Part shown: positions 35,986 to 46,383 of the stretch, piece after piece
Layout of the letters: every line of letters starts with the position of its first letter
How positions within the stretch are numbered: position 1 is the stretch's first letter
NCBI RefSeq assembly: GCF_009765825.1
Contig: NZ_LMUR01000018.1
Location: 182,071-246,070, forward strand
DNA length: 64,000 nucleotides
Direction: 5' to 3'
Source of the DNA: Granulicella sp. L60
GTDB lineage: Bacteria > Acidobacteriota > Terriglobia > Terriglobales > Acidobacteriaceae
Position numbers and translations under genes: made by a program
The notes under the pieces: model-generated
Databases searched by the model: none
What the model was told of the DNA's origin: nothing
The model's input: only the letters and a program-made list of their open reading frames with translations

Positions 35986-36551
35986 GGCACCTCGGAGAGA
36001 GTTGGATTGCGCAGGCTGTAGAGCGTATGGCGCTCGTTCGGATGGCCTGCAGGAACGCGTGGATGGTTGAAGTCAAGCTCGGGCCGGTGCGTCATGCCGA
36101 GCTTCTCCATCACATGCCGCGAAGCTTGATTGGAGATAACCGTGATCGCGACAACTTCACTCAGGCCGACTTCGCCAAAAGCGTATTCGACGATCGCGGT
36201 CGCGCCTTCGGTCGCCAGCCCCAGGCCCTGGCAGGACTGCGCCAGCCGCCAGCCGATCTCGACCGCAGGCTGAGGAAGGTTCGGCACCACATCGCGCATC
36301 ACCTGCATCCCGATGATTCCGGCGAACGCACCGGTCTCGCGCAGAGTCGCAACGAAGAAGCTAAACCCGTCTCTCTCGAAGGCTGCGCAGTATCGCGCCA
36401 GCGCCTCGTCGCTCTCCTGCCCCGTCATCGGGGCGGCGAAGAACCGCATGACGACCGGGTTGGCGTTCATCGCAGCGAACGGAGCACGATCTTGCTCCTG
36501 CCATCGGCGAAGGATGAGGCGCGGCGTTTCGAGTTGGAGAGGAGTCGTCAA
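35967..36551 (-). CDS. RimJ/RimL-type GNAT acetyltransferase inside the ilv cluster
   Basis: 194 aa. It opens LETPRLILRRWQEQDRAPF, and its acetyl-CoA site is SCQGLGLATEGATAIVEYAF, the pattern of ribosomal-protein N-terminal acetyltransferases and their relatives. The start is a TTG at 36551 with weak ribosome-binding support. Its 3' end overlaps ilvN by 19 bases, so it is embedded in the biosynthetic transcript. Its substrate is unknown and no role in branched-chain synthesis is established. Confidence 0.8.
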   Translation of the reverse strand: MTTPLQLETPRLILRRWQEQDRAPFAAMNANPVVMRFFAAPMTGQESDEALARYCAAFERDGFSFFVATLRETGAFAGIIGMQVMRDVVPNLPQPAVEIGWRLAQSCQGLGLATEGATAIVEYAFGEVGLSEVVAITVISNQASRHVMEKLGMTHRPELDFNHPRVPAGHPNERHTLYSLRNPTLSEVPCSTRS

Positions 36552-36605
36552 AGTTTGATTCTCAAAGATAAAAAGAACTAGATGAAGTCCATAAGCCGTG
36601 AAGCG

Positions 36606-37100
36606 TCAAGGCCGCATCGTTGGAACAAAAGTTCGCGGAATCTCGAACAGGACGAGTTCGCCCGGCTTAGCCGTTGGCGTAGCCGTAGTGGGACAAAGAT
36701 TGCCGGTGACGAGTCCCTTCTGGAGAATCGAGGCGATGGGGTAGTTCGTATAAAGCTCACCACGCGAACGGCAGTCCGCATACATATTCGAGAGGATGCG
36801 TATGGTGGTCGCCTTCCCGTAGTCCACGCTGATGATCCCGTTCTTATCAGTTGGCATAGCGACAGAGCCGATCTGGTCCGCACGCAGTGCGACGTTCAGC
36901 CTCTCATCGGTCACCGGATGGCCGGTGTTGGCATTGATGATCCGGATTGTAAGTGCCTGGGACTGCGACGTCTGCGACTGCGGTTGCTGCGACTGCGCCC
37001 CGGCAACCGCCGAGACCAGTCCGCACATAAGAAGCACCAGGACGCCCCGCAGAACGAAGCCGAGCCTGTCTGACATAGGAGCTACGAAGCTATGGATCAT
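36606..37100 (-). CDS. Secreted protein inside the ilv cluster, unknown function
   Basis: 164 aa from the ATG at 37100, chosen because AAGGGACGGG precedes it. The signal peptide ends near AVAGAQ, and a Gln/Ser-rich linker (SQQPQSQTSQSQ) follows. A small domain contains LTIRIINANTGHPVTDERLNVAL, which resembles a carboxypeptidase-regulatory-like (transthyretin-type) fold. Nothing links it to amino acid synthesis. It lies between ilvB (277 bases upstream) and the GNAT gene. Confidence 0.6.
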   Translation of the reverse strand: MIHSFVAPMSDRLGFVLRGVLVLLMCGLVSAVAGAQSQQPQSQTSQSQALTIRIINANTGHPVTDERLNVALRADQIGSVAMPTDKNGIISVDYGKATTIRILSNMYADCRSRGELYTNYPIASILQKGLVTGNLCPTTATPTAKPGELVLFEIPRTFVPTMRP

Positions 37101-37377
37101 GTCCCGTCCCTTCTCTCTTTGGTTCGACATCTCTGGCTCAACGTCTGATAAATCCAGCAACGTGCAGCAACGAAAAAAATAGTTGAAAAACGTGGCGTAC
37201 TTTTCAGACCCAAAAAACAAGCAGTCTAACGTTCACGTTCACCGCGCAATTCACCACAACTCACCAGCAAGAAACCACGTCCTGCGCACCGATTTTTCCA
37301 AAATACCCCTCAAAAACAAGGGAAAAATGCAGATTCCAACCTCAAACCCCAGCCGAACTTTTTCTGCAAAAATACAG

Positions 37378-39138
37378 CTACTCGTCCTCCGAAGTCTCCA
37401 GCAAAGGATCCTTCTGAGGCCGACGCACCATCTCGTGCAGCGCCGCGCCCGGCGCGATCATCGGATAGACCCCATCCTCTTTCTCCACCTGGAAGTTGAT
37501 AAGAAAGGCCTTACCACTGGTCCGCGCCTTCGTAACCGCAGGAGTTACATCCTTCCGCTTGCTGACATGCGCCCCATCGATACCATGCGCCGCCGCCAGC
37601 ATCACAAAGTCCGGCGACAGGATCGGCGAAGCCGCGTAGTTCTTGTCGTAAAACGCCTCCTGCCACTGCCGAACCATGCCCAGGAATCCGTTGTTGATCA
37701 CCGCGATATTGATCGCAAGTCCTTCCTGCACAATAGTTGAGAGCTCAGACGCGGTCATCTGAAACCCCCCATCGCCAGCGACAACCCACACATCTTTCTC
37801 AGGACACGCAACCTTCGCCCCAATCGCCGCAGGCAGTGCAAAGCCCATCGTTCCGAGCCCACCCGAGGTAATCAGCGAGCGCGGCGTGTCGTGCTTGTAG
37901 TACTGCGCCTCCCACATCTGGTGTTGGCCCACATCTGTAACGACGATGGTATCTTTTTCACGACCAGCTGCGACGGCTTCGCGCCAGATGTCGTTGATGA
38001 CGTGAGCAGCGTAAAGATGGCCATTATCAGGCAGATTGATGATGTCGCGAACGGCGGCGTCTCCTTTCATCGCATTAATCTCGCGCAGCCAGGCTGTATC
38101 GGAGCTCTTGGGCAGAAGCGGCAACAGCAGCTCCAGTGTCTCGCGTAGATCGCCGATGAGAGCGACGTCGGCCTTTACATTCTTGTTGATTTCGGACGGA
38201 TCGATCTCGATGTGAATCTTCTTCGCATTAGGCGCGTAGCTTGCGAGGTTGCCGGTGACGCGGTCGTCGAAGCGCATGCCAAACGCGAGGAGAAGATCCG
38301 CCTGCTGGATCGCATGATTGACCCACGACTCGCCGTGCATGCCCATCATGCCAAGCGAGAGCGGATGGTTGGTAGGGAAGCAGCCGAGACCGAGCAGCGT
38401 GCAGCCGACGGGAATCTGCTGCCGCTCCGCGAACGCGAGCACCTGGGCCTCCGCACCGGAGTGAGTGATGCCGTGGCCGGCGAGGATGAGCGGCCGCTTC
38501 GACTGCTTGATAAGCTCGATGGCCTGCTGGATGGATGAGCTTTCGGCGCGCAGCATGGGGTGTGGGCGATAGGCGGCGGGAGCTGCTTCCTCGAAGCTGA
38601 AGGGCGCGCTGCCTTGCTGGGCGTCCTTTGTGATGTCGATGAGGACAGGGCCGGGGCGGCCTGAGGCTGCGACTTGAAAGGCCTCGCGCACCGTGCGGGC
38701 GATGTCTTCGGCGCGGGTGACGAGGAAGTTGTGCTTGGTGATGGGCAGGGTGATGCCGGTGATGTCGACCTCTTGAAACGCATCGCTGCCGAGGACCTTA
38801 GAGGAGACCTGTCCGGTGATGCAGACGATGGGGATGGAGTCGAGCATTGCCGTGGCGATTCCCGTCACAAGATTTGTTGCGCCGGGGCCGCTGGTGGCCA
38901 TGCAGACGCCGACCTTGCCGGAGGCGCGAGCGTAACCGTCGGCCATGTGCGATGCGCCCTGCTCGTGGCGGACGAGGATGTGGTGGATGGGGAACTTGCG
39001 CAGAGCGTCGTAGATAGGGAGGATGGCTCCGCCGGGATAGCCGAATACGCGGTCTACGCCCTCTCCGGCCAGAGTGGCCCAGAGGATCTCTGCTCCGGTG
39101 AGTTGTGGGTGTTGGTTCGTATTAGATGTTTCGCCCAA
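37378..39138 (-). CDS. ilvB: Acetolactate synthase large subunit (acetohydroxyacid synthase)
   Basis: 586 aa from a TTG at 39138, preferred because GGAGG lies five bases before it. An in-frame ATG 24 codons upstream has no such site and would add an unusual N-terminus. Features are GYPGGAILPIYDAL, the ThDP catalytic glutamate in VRHEQGASHMADGYARASG, the FAD region and the ThDP-binding GDGGFQM...INNGFLGMVRQWQ. It makes acetolactate and acetohydroxybutyrate. It follows ilvD by 79 bases and is separated from ilvN by two unrelated genes. Confidence 0.95.
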   Translation of the reverse strand: MGETSNTNQHPQLTGAEILWATLAGEGVDRVFGYPGGAILPIYDALRKFPIHHILVRHEQGASHMADGYARASGKVGVCMATSGPGATNLVTGIATAMLDSIPIVCITGQVSSKVLGSDAFQEVDITGITLPITKHNFLVTRAEDIARTVREAFQVAASGRPGPVLIDITKDAQQGSAPFSFEEAAPAAYRPHPMLRAESSSIQQAIELIKQSKRPLILAGHGITHSGAEAQVLAFAERQQIPVGCTLLGLGCFPTNHPLSLGMMGMHGESWVNHAIQQADLLLAFGMRFDDRVTGNLASYAPNAKKIHIEIDPSEINKNVKADVALIGDLRETLELLLPLLPKSSDTAWLREINAMKGDAAVRDIINLPDNGHLYAAHVINDIWREAVAAGREKDTIVVTDVGQHQMWEAQYYKHDTPRSLITSGGLGTMGFALPAAIGAKVACPEKDVWVVAGDGGFQMTASELSTIVQEGLAINIAVINNGFLGMVRQWQEAFYDKNYAASPILSPDFVMLAAAHGIDGAHVSKRKDVTPAVTKARTSGKAFLINFQVEKEDGVYPMIAPGAALHEMVRRPQKDPLLETSEDE

Positions 39139-39217
39139 TGTGTCCTCCAATTGCGCTGCATCAAAACTAAAAAAATATGCGTGTGTTGTTAGAGCGACCG
39201 ATCTCGCCATCTCGCTT

Positions 39218-40915
39218 CTAGGTTGTGACGGCTCCTTCGCTGGCGCTGCTTACTGAGTTGGCGTATTTGGCGAAGACGCCGCGTTTGTAGCGGGGTTCGG
39301 GTGCCTTCCATGCGGCCAAGCGTTTGGCTATCTCGGCGTCAGAGACGTTGAGGGTGAGCTTACGGTTGGGGATGTCAAAGGTGATGGTGTCGCCTTCGTG
39401 GACGGCAGCGATGGGGCCTCCGAGTTGGGCTTCGGGGGCGACGTGACCGGCCATCAGGCCACGTGTGGCTCCGGAGAAGCGGCCGTCGGTGAGGAGGGCT
39501 ACGGTCTCGGAGAGCTCGGGGATGCCTTTGATGGCGGCGGTGACGGCGAGCATCTCGCGCATGCCGGGGCCTCCGCGTGGGCCTTCGTAGCGGATGACGA
39601 GGACGTCTTTGGGGTTGATCTTTCCGGCTTCGACGGCGGCGTGGCAGGCATCTTCAGACTCGAAGACGCGCGCGGTGCCGGTGTGGTGGATGCGCTCGTG
39701 GCCTGCGACTTTGATGACTGCACCCTCGGGGGCGAGGTTGCCCTTCATGATGACGAGGCCGCCGGTTGGCTTGAGTGGATTCGACATCTCGCGGATGACA
39801 GGCTGGTTCGGAGTCTCCTGTGCGGCGGCAGCCTCTTCGCCCAGGGTCTTGCCGGTCACGGTGATTGTGTCTGCGTGGAGTAGGCCAGCGTCAAGAAGAC
39901 GCTTGGCGAGGACGCGCGAGCCTCCTGCATCCTGATAGTCCCTGGCGACGTACTTTCCGCCTGGAGAGAGATCGCAGATGAACGGAGTGTGCTCGCTGAT
40001 GCGATCGAAGTCATCCATCGTGAGCGGGATGTTCATCTCGCGTGCGATGGCGATGAGGTGGAGTACAGCGTTGGTGCTGCCACCTGAGGCGCATACGGCG
40101 GTGATGGCGTTTTCGATGGATTTGCGTGTGAGGATCTTCGAAGGACGAAGATCGTTTCGGCAGAGGTCCATGACGAAGCGACCGGCTTTGCGGCTGGCGG
40201 CGGCTTTGAGAGGGGACATGGCGGGGACCCCGGTGCAGACGATGGGAGAGATGCCTAAAAACTCGCCAGCCATGGCCATGGTGTTGGCGGTGAACTGACC
40301 ACCGCAGGCTCCGGGGCCTGGGCAGGCTGCGGCTTCGAGGGCCTCAAGCTGCGCGTCGCTTATCTTTCCAGCGGCGTGGGAGCCCATGCCTTCGAAGACA
40401 TTGAGGATGGTGATGTCTTTGCTGGTGCCGTCCGGCTGGGCGAGTTGACCGGGTGCGATGCTGCCGCCGTAGAGCATGAGGCCGGGGATGTCGAGACGGG
40501 CCATGGCCATGATGGTGCCGGGCATGTTCTTATCGCAGCCGGCGATGCAGACGATGCCGTCGAAGAGGTTGCCGCGGGCGACGAGCTCGATGGAGTCTGC
40601 GATGACCTCGCGGGAGATGAGCGAGGCCTTCATGCCTTCAGTGCCCATGGTGATGCCGTCGGAGATGGTGACGGTGTTGAACTCCATCGGCGTCCCGCCT
40701 GCTTCGCGAATGCCTTCTTTGACGGCGGCGGCGACGTCGCGCAGATGGAAGTTGCAAGGGCCGATCTCAGTCCATGTGTTGGCGACGCCGATGATTGGCT
40801 TGTGCAGATCTTCTTTGCTGAAGCCTACGCCGCGCAGGTAGGAGCGGGCAGCGGCGCGGGATGGGCCTTCGGTAAGGGGGATGGAGTATCGCTTCGGATT
40901 GATCTCGTTGCTCAA
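39218..40915 (-). CDS. ilvD: Dihydroxy-acid dehydratase
   Basis: 565 aa. It contains the iron-sulfur cluster motifs [15 protein letters not shown] and [18 protein letters not shown], and the [17 protein letters not shown] segment near the end. It makes the 2-keto acids of valine and isoleucine. It starts 49 bases after leuD and probably belongs to the same transcript. Confidence 0.97.
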   Translation of the reverse strand: MSNEINPKRYSIPLTEGPSRAAARSYLRGVGFSKEDLHKPIIGVANTWTEIGPCNFHLRDVAAAVKEGIREAGGTPMEFNTVTISDGITMGTEGMKASLISREVIADSIELVARGNLFDGIVCIAGCDKNMPGTIMAMARLDIPGLMLYGGSIAPGQLAQPDGTSKDITILNVFEGMGSHAAGKISDAQLEALEAAACPGPGACGGQFTANTMAMAGEFLGISPIVCTGVPAMSPLKAAASRKAGRFVMDLCRNDLRPSKILTRKSIENAITAVCASGGSTNAVLHLIAIAREMNIPLTMDDFDRISEHTPFICDLSPGGKYVARDYQDAGGSRVLAKRLLDAGLLHADTITVTGKTLGEEAAAAQETPNQPVIREMSNPLKPTGGLVIMKGNLAPEGAVIKVAGHERIHHTGTARVFESEDACHAAVEAGKINPKDVLVIRYEGPRGGPGMREMLAVTAAIKGIPELSETVALLTDGRFSGATRGLMAGHVAPEAQLGGPIAAVHEGDTITFDIPNRKLTLNVSDAEIAKRLAAWKAPEPRYKRGVFAKYANSVSSASEGAVTT

Positions 40916-40964
40916 AGGACAGCCTTTCAGTGGAGTTGGTTAGCGCGTCGCAAGCTGGCGTGAA

Positions 40965-41600
40965 TCATGCAGTGACAGGTCGGGGCTGGAGCCAGAACTC
41001 TGCATCGTGTTTGCCTTCGAAGGCGTCGAGCTTGGACTCGTGGCGCAGGGTGAGGCCGATGTCGTCGAGGCCGTTGAGGAGACAGTATTTGCGGAATGGA
41101 TCAATGTCGAAGTGAGCGCTGAAGCCTTCATCGTCGGTGACGGTCTGGGCTTCGAGGTTGATTTTGATCTTGTGGACGGGATTTTTTTCTGAACGCTCCA
41201 TCAGGGTTTGCACATCGGACTCAGAGAGGCGAACGAGGATCATGCCGTTTTTGCCGGCGTTCGAGAAAAAGATGTCAGCGAAGCTGGGAGCGATGACGGC
41301 GAGGAAGCCGAAGTCGGTGAGCGCCCAGGCTGCGTGCTCACGGGAACTGCCGCAGCCGAAGTTTTTTCCGGCGATGAGAATCTTCGCGTCTTTGTGGTGA
41401 TGTTTGTTGAGAACGAAGTCCGGATGCGGCTGGCCGGCGTCGGGGCCCTCCTGGATGCGGCGCCAGTCGTAGAAGAGAAAGTCTCCGTAGCCGGTTCGTT
41501 CGATACGTTTGAGGAACTGCTTGGGGATGATCTGATCGGTGTCGACGTTGGGACGGTCGAGAGGTGCGGCGTGGCTGTGGAGGATGTTGATGGGATGCAT
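40965..41600 (-). CDS. leuD: 3-isopropylmalate dehydratase small subunit
   Basis: 211 aa swivel domain. Signatures are LDRPNVDTDQIIPKQFLKRI and FGCGSSREHAAWALTDFGFLAVIAPSFADIF. It pairs with LeuC to isomerise isopropylmalate. Its start codon overlaps the leuC stop by one base (TAATG), a coupled arrangement. Confidence 0.96.
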   Translation of the reverse strand: MHPINILHSHAAPLDRPNVDTDQIIPKQFLKRIERTGYGDFLFYDWRRIQEGPDAGQPHPDFVLNKHHHKDAKILIAGKNFGCGSSREHAAWALTDFGFLAVIAPSFADIFFSNAGKNGMILVRLSESDVQTLMERSEKNPVHKIKINLEAQTVTDDEGFSAHFDIDPFRKYCLLNGLDDIGLTLRHESKLDAFEGKHDAEFWLQPRPVTA

Positions 41601-43072
41601 TAGCGTGCCTCCTTCTGTGCAGTCTGATCTTTGAACTGCCAGGTGCGGATGTCAGTGAAGTGGCCGGTGATCGCCGCTGCGGCGGCCATCTGCGGAGAGA
41701 CGAGATGAGTGCGGCCACCGCGGCCCTGGCGGCCTTCGAAGTTGCGATTGCTGGTCGATGCGCAGCGTTCGCCGGGTTCAAGGATGTCGGGGTTCATGCC
41801 GAGACACATGCTGCAGCCTGGTTCTCGCCAGTCGAAGCCGGCTTCGGTGAAGACCTTGTCTAGGCCTTCCTTTTCTGCCTGCGCTTTGACGGACTGCGAG
41901 CCCGGGACGACCATGGCACGGACGGTGGTAGCGACGTGATAGCCGCGAACGACGGAGGCAGCAGCGCGGAGATCTTCGATGCGGGCGTTGGTACAGGAGC
42001 CGATGAAGGCGCGATCGATCGTGATCTGTTCGATGGGCTCGCCGGCGTGTAGTCCCATGTACTCGAGAGCACGCTCGAAGGCCTTTTGATCGGCTTCTGA
42101 GGCGGTTGGATCGGCGAGGGGCACCGTGCTCTTGACGCCGGTGACCATGCCGGGTGAGGTGCCCCAGCTTACGGTAGGAGTGATATCGGCGGCGTTGATG
42201 GTGAGTTCGCGGTCGAAGATTGCTCCTTCGTCGGTTACTAGTTCGGACCAGTGCTGAACGGCCTGGTCCCATGCCTGGGCCGTAGGGGAGAAGTGGCGGC
42301 CATTGAGATAGGCAAAGGTGGTGGCGTCGGGCGCGATCATGCCGGCGCGGGCTCCGGCTTCGATGCTCATATTGCAGATGGTCATGCGGCCCTCCATGGA
42401 GAGCGCGCGAATGGCTGAGCCTGCGTATTCGATGACGTGACCCGTAGCTCCTGCTGTGCCGATCTCGCCGATGATGTGGAGGACGATGTCCTTGGCGGTG
42501 ACGCCGACGGGAAGCGTTCCTTCGACGTTGATGCGGAAGGTCTTGGGTTTGTCCTGCGGGAGGGTCTGGGTCGCCATCACGTGTTCGACTTCGCTGGTTC
42601 CGATGCCGAAGGCTAAGGCGCCGAAGGCTCCATGGGTGCTGGTGTGGGAGTCGCCGCAGACGATGGTCATGCCGGGTTTGGTGATGCCGAGCTCGGGGCC
42701 GATGATGTGGACGATGCCCTGATTTGGCGATTGCACATCGAAGAGCTCGACGCCGAAGTCGGCACAGTTTTTGCGCAGCGCCTCGATCTGCTTGGACGCG
42801 ATCTGATCGACGATGTGGAGGCGGTCCTCGATGCTGCTGGTAGGGACGTTGTGGTCTACGGTAGCGACGGTGCGGTCGGGCCTGCGCAGCTTGCGGCCGG
42901 TCATGCGCAGGCCGTCGAATGCCTGAGGGCTGGTGACCTCGTGCACGAGGTGCAGGTCGATGTAGAGGATGCTGGGTTCGCCTGCGGGCTCAGCTACGAG
43001 GTGCTGGTGCCAGACCTTTTCGAATAGGGTCTTTGGTGTCTTAGGAGATGCTGTCGTCGATGTAGTTGTCAT
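41600..43072 (-). CDS. leuC: 3-isopropylmalate dehydratase large subunit
   Basis: 490 aa aconitase-like subunit. The cluster cysteines are seen in [15 protein letters not shown] and [12 protein letters not shown], and the [17 protein letters not shown] loop is present. It is somewhat longer than the usual 465-470. The ATG overlaps the upstream secreted-protein gene by four bases (ATGA). Confidence 0.97.
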   Translation of the reverse strand: MTTTSTTASPKTPKTLFEKVWHQHLVAEPAGEPSILYIDLHLVHEVTSPQAFDGLRMTGRKLRRPDRTVATVDHNVPTSSIEDRLHIVDQIASKQIEALRKNCADFGVELFDVQSPNQGIVHIIGPELGITKPGMTIVCGDSHTSTHGAFGALAFGIGTSEVEHVMATQTLPQDKPKTFRINVEGTLPVGVTAKDIVLHIIGEIGTAGATGHVIEYAGSAIRALSMEGRMTICNMSIEAGARAGMIAPDATTFAYLNGRHFSPTAQAWDQAVQHWSELVTDEGAIFDRELTINAADITPTVSWGTSPGMVTGVKSTVPLADPTASEADQKAFERALEYMGLHAGEPIEQITIDRAFIGSCTNARIEDLRAAASVVRGYHVATTVRAMVVPGSQSVKAQAEKEGLDKVFTEAGFDWREPGCSMCLGMNPDILEPGERCASTSNRNFEGRQGRGGRTHLVSPQMAAAAAITGHFTDIRTWQFKDQTAQKEAR

Positions 43073-43773
43073 GGGTGTGCCTTCTGCTCGGTTGGTGGCC
43101 GGGTAAATGTGTTGGCGCCGATGGCGGCGGCTGCGATCGGGTGCGGTGTTCCGTCGGGATCGACAAGGATGGCGTTGCGGATCTGCTGGATGACGGTGCT
43201 GCCCATCGGTGGCTGGGCGGTCCAGCGGGCGACGGTGTGGACCAGGGCCGCGGGAATATGGTCGGGGTCGATGGGATGGTTAGGGAAGACCCAGAGAGTG
43301 TATTCGGCGCCGGGCTCGTTAGGGGTCTTGCTGTCCTTGATCCAGTCGATGGCGCTGAAGACGATGAGTGGATGAGCGAGGCCGAGATCGACCCAGAGGA
43401 GGCCGCGCGAGGGACAGAAGCGGAAGACGCAGCCCGAGATAGAGAGGTAGCGATTTTCGTCGGCCAGTACTTTTTCGGGGACGGACAGAAAGTCGAGAGC
43501 TGTCTCGTCGAGAGGCTTGTAGCCGGTCTTGGGATTGCCCCAGAAGGTCTGTGGTGTGGTCAGGTATTGAGCGAGGAACGGGCGGAAGCGTTGATCGAGT
43601 ACGAGCTGATTTTCGCGACCGTCAGCGGGTGGGGGACTGTACTGCCAGAGCCACTCGACGTTCTCCTTCGGCTGCTTCTTGTCCTTCTTGGTCTGAGGCG
43701 AAGAGATCTGCGCATGCATCGCCAGAGGTGCAAGAGCGAAAAGTGCGGCAGCGAGTTGGAGACGAATGATCAC
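43069..43773 (-). CDS. Secreted protein inside the leu cluster, unknown function
   Basis: 234 aa with a signal peptide ending in AMHAQ. The mature part has a [21 protein letters not shown] segment and a [17 protein letters not shown] segment. The two cysteines could pair outside the cytoplasm. No family is recognised. It overlaps leuC by four bases (ATGA) and lies five bases after the small membrane protein gene, so it is firmly inside the leu transcript despite being exported. Confidence 0.65.
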   Translation of the reverse strand: MIIRLQLAAALFALAPLAMHAQISSPQTKKDKKQPKENVEWLWQYSPPPADGRENQLVLDQRFRPFLAQYLTTPQTFWGNPKTGYKPLDETALDFLSVPEKVLADENRYLSISGCVFRFCPSRGLLWVDLGLAHPLIVFSAIDWIKDSKTPNEPGAEYTLWVFPNHPIDPDHIPAALVHTVARWTAQPPMGSTVIQQIRNAILVDPDGTPHPIAAAAIGANTFTRPPTEQKAHP

Positions 43774-43778
43774 GGAGA

Positions 43779-43970
43779 TTATGTGTTGGGGCTCGATGTT
43801 GACTTCTTTGCTGCGAAGTACATCACTACATTGACGAGAGTGAACATGACGACACCCACGATGAGGATGACTGCGATGGGTGCGCCCTTCCAGAGCTTGT
43901 AGACAAGCGTGACCGCTATGGCGCAGTTCATCAGCATGTACTTTGTGCGCGGACTCATAGCCTGGCTCAT
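43779..43970 (-). CDS. Small two-helix membrane protein in the leu cluster
   Basis: 63 aa with two hydrophobic helices (NCAIAVTLVYKLW and IAVILIVGVVMFTLVNVVMYF) and basic ends (PRTKYM, AAKKST). Its ATG overlaps the leuB stop by four bases (ATGA), so it is translated with leuB. No family is recognised. Confidence 0.7.
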   Translation of the reverse strand: MSQAMSPRTKYMLMNCAIAVTLVYKLWKGAPIAVILIVGVVMFTLVNVVMYFAAKKSTSSPNT

Positions 43971-45079
43971 ACGGCGTGCATAGCCTGACGGCGGTCGATG
44001 GATTCGGCGAGGGCCTGGTGGACGAGCTTGCCCATCTCCTGCGTGCTTACAGGAGTTTGACCGGGCTGCTGGCCGCGGGCAATGTCGGCAGTGCGGTAGC
44101 CGGCGTCGAGGATCTTGTGGACGGCTTGCTCTACGGCCTTTGCGTCCTGCTCAAGGTTTGCGGAGTGGCGGAGAATCATGGCGGCGGTGAGGATGGCTCC
44201 AAGCGGGTTTGCCTTGCCTGTGCCTGCGATGTCGGGCGCGCTGCCGTGTACGGGCTCGTAGAGATTGACGGCACCGCCGATGGTGGCGGAGGGAAGCATG
44301 CCCAGGGAGCCGGTAATGACGCCTGCCTCGTCGGAGAGGATGTCGCCGAAGAGATTCTCGGTGAGAACGACGTCGAAGTTGCGGGGGATGTTCATGATGT
44401 GCATCGCCATGGAGTCGACCAGCTGGTGTTCGAGTGTGACTGACGGATAGTCTTTGGCGACCTCGGTTACGGTGGCGCGCCAAAGCTGCGAGACCTCAAG
44501 TACATTCGCCTTGTCGACGGAGGTGACCTTCCGGCGGCGCTTGGCGGCGAGTTCGAAGGCGACGCGCGCGACGCGGACGACCTCGTCACGGGTATAGCGC
44601 ATGGTGTTGATGGCTTCGTTGGTCTCCTTGTTCCACCAGCGCGGCGCGCCGAAGTAAAGGCCGCCGAGGAGCTCGCGCACGAAGAGGATGTCTACGTCTT
44701 TGGTGACCTCGGGGCGCAGGGGGGAGCTCTCGCTGAGAGCGGCGTAGGCGATGGAGGGACGCAGGTTTGCGAAGCCTCCCAGGGCTTGACGAATCTGCAG
44801 GAGGCCAGCTTCGGGGCGCTTGTCGGGAGGTAGCGCATTGAACTTGTTGTCACCCACAGCTCCAAGTAGAACGGCGTCGCATTCAAGCGCGGAGTCGAGC
44901 GTCGCTGTGGGGAGCGGGGAGCCGGTCTCGGTGATGGCAGTGCCGCCGATGAGACCGGGGACGAAGGTGAAGTCGTGACCGCCGAGTTCGGCAACGGCGC
45001 GAAGGATTTGGGTAGCCTGTTGGGTGACTTCGGGGCCGATGCCGTCGCCGGCGAGGACTGCAATTTTGAGCTTCATCAT
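43967..45079 (-). CDS. leuB: 3-isopropylmalate dehydrogenase
   Basis: 370 aa. It opens KIAVLAGDGIGPEVTQQA; the substrate region and the metal site near ENLFGDILSDEAGVITGSLGMLPSA are intact, as is EPVHGSAPDIAGTGKANP. It oxidatively decarboxylates 3-isopropylmalate with NAD+. Two adjacent ATGs are possible starts. It begins 100 bases after leuA. Confidence 0.97.
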   Translation of the reverse strand: MMKLKIAVLAGDGIGPEVTQQATQILRAVAELGGHDFTFVPGLIGGTAITETGSPLPTATLDSALECDAVLLGAVGDNKFNALPPDKRPEAGLLQIRQALGGFANLRPSIAYAALSESSPLRPEVTKDVDILFVRELLGGLYFGAPRWWNKETNEAINTMRYTRDEVVRVARVAFELAAKRRRKVTSVDKANVLEVSQLWRATVTEVAKDYPSVTLEHQLVDSMAMHIMNIPRNFDVVLTENLFGDILSDEAGVITGSLGMLPSATIGGAVNLYEPVHGSAPDIAGTGKANPLGAILTAAMILRHSANLEQDAKAVEQAVHKILDAGYRTADIARGQQPGQTPVSTQEMGKLVHQALAESIDRRQAMHAV

Positions 45080-45179
45080 GTGCCTCTGGATCTTCAGGGT
45101 TCAAGTCCCTGTGATTGTTGCTGCAGCGAGCCGAAGCCGGCTGCCAGTCGGAATGACGGACCAAGAACGGAGTGCGAGT

Positions 45180-46355
45180 TTAGTGGGTGGCTACGGCAGA
45201 CTTGTCGGAATGCAGCAGGCCAAGCAGGTCCTGGTCGTAGATCGATTTCTTTCGGTCGGCGAGCTCGGTGAAGCGATGGTAGACGTCGTCGAGCTGATCG
45301 CGGGTGAGTGTGTGGCCGAGTTTTTCGAGGCGATCGGCGAGAGCGCGGCGGCCGCTGTGTTTGCCAAGAACGAGATTGGTATTGGCAACGCCTACGGAAG
45401 CCGGCGTCATGATCTCGTAGGTGAGCGGGTTGGCCATCATGCCGTGCTGGTGGATGCCGGACTCATGCGCAAAGGCATTCGCGCCGACTACTGCCTTGTT
45501 GGGCGAGCAACCGAAGCTAATGAACTCGGCGAGCATCTGGCTGGTGGGATAGAGCTGTTCCATCTTGATGTTGTTGGTGTAGGGAAACTGGTCGCGACGC
45601 ACCATGAGCGCGGCGGCGATCTCTTCGAGCGCGGCGTTGCCTGCACGTTCACCGATGCCGTTGATGGCGCACTCGACCTGACGCGCTCCTCCCTGGATAC
45701 CGGCGAGTGAGTTGGCTACCGCCATGCCGAGGTCATCATGGCAGTGGGTGGAGAGGATTACGTTCTCGATGCCGGGGACACTGGCCTTGACGGTGCGGAA
45801 GATGGCCTCGTACTCGGCTGGCGTGGAGTAGCCGACGGTGTCGGGAATGTTGATGGTGGTGGCCCCGGCCTGGACCGCGACGGTGATCATCTTGAGCAGG
45901 AAGCCGGGATCGGTACGGGTGCCGTCTTCGGTGGAGAATTCGACGTCGTCGACGAAGGTGCGGGCGAGACGGACGGATTCAGCCGTCTGGTCGAGGGCTT
46001 GTTCTCGGGTGATCTTGAGCTTGGCCTCGAGGTGAAGGTCGGAGGAGGCGAGGAAGACGTGGATGCGGTTGCTGGCCGCGGGTTCGACGGCGCGGGCGGC
46101 TGCTTCGATGTCCTCGCGCTTGCAGCGGGCGAGGGAGGCGATGCGCGTGCCTTTTACCTGACGGGCGATGGTCTGGACGGCGTTGAAGTCGCCGTCGGAT
46201 GCGATGGCGAAACCGGCTTCGAGGACATCGACGCCGAGAGATGAAATCTGGTGAGCCATACGCAGTTTTTCGTCGTGGTGCATGGTGCATCCGGGAGACT
46301 GTTCGCCGTCGCGGAGGGTGGTGTCGAAGAAGACGATTTGATTAGGCGAGGACAT
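45180..46355 (-). CDS. leuA: 2-isopropylmalate synthase lacking the regulatory domain
   Basis: 391 aa TIM-barrel synthase with TTLRDGEQSPGCTM, the metal site STHCHDDLGMAVANSLAG and GANAFAHESGIHQHGM. The usual LeuA has about 500-520 residues with a C-terminal leucine-binding domain; that domain is absent, and the protein ends soon after LGKHSGRRAL and a short helical segment. A family member of this length could also be a homocitrate synthase, but the leuBCD neighbours favour isopropylmalate synthase. The loss predicts leucine-insensitive activity. It is the first gene of the minus-strand cluster. Confidence 0.92.
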   Translation of the reverse strand: MSSPNQIVFFDTTLRDGEQSPGCTMHHDEKLRMAHQISSLGVDVLEAGFAIASDGDFNAVQTIARQVKGTRIASLARCKREDIEAAARAVEPAASNRIHVFLASSDLHLEAKLKITREQALDQTAESVRLARTFVDDVEFSTEDGTRTDPGFLLKMITVAVQAGATTINIPDTVGYSTPAEYEAIFRTVKASVPGIENVILSTHCHDDLGMAVANSLAGIQGGARQVECAINGIGERAGNAALEEIAAALMVRRDQFPYTNNIKMEQLYPTSQMLAEFISFGCSPNKAVVGANAFAHESGIHQHGMMANPLTYEIMTPASVGVANTNLVLGKHSGRRALADRLEKLGHTLTRDQLDDVYHRFTELADRKKSIYDQDLLGLLHSDKSAVATH

Positions 46356-46383
46356 CGTGGTTCACTCTCTCGATCTGGACGCT

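Noticed and set aside
45095..45111. CAGGGTTCAAGTCCCTG, a tRNA T-arm-like stem-loop between leuA and leuB
   Set aside because: No D-arm, anticodon arm or acceptor pairing is found in the flanking sequence, so there is no tRNA gene; at most an isolated remnant.
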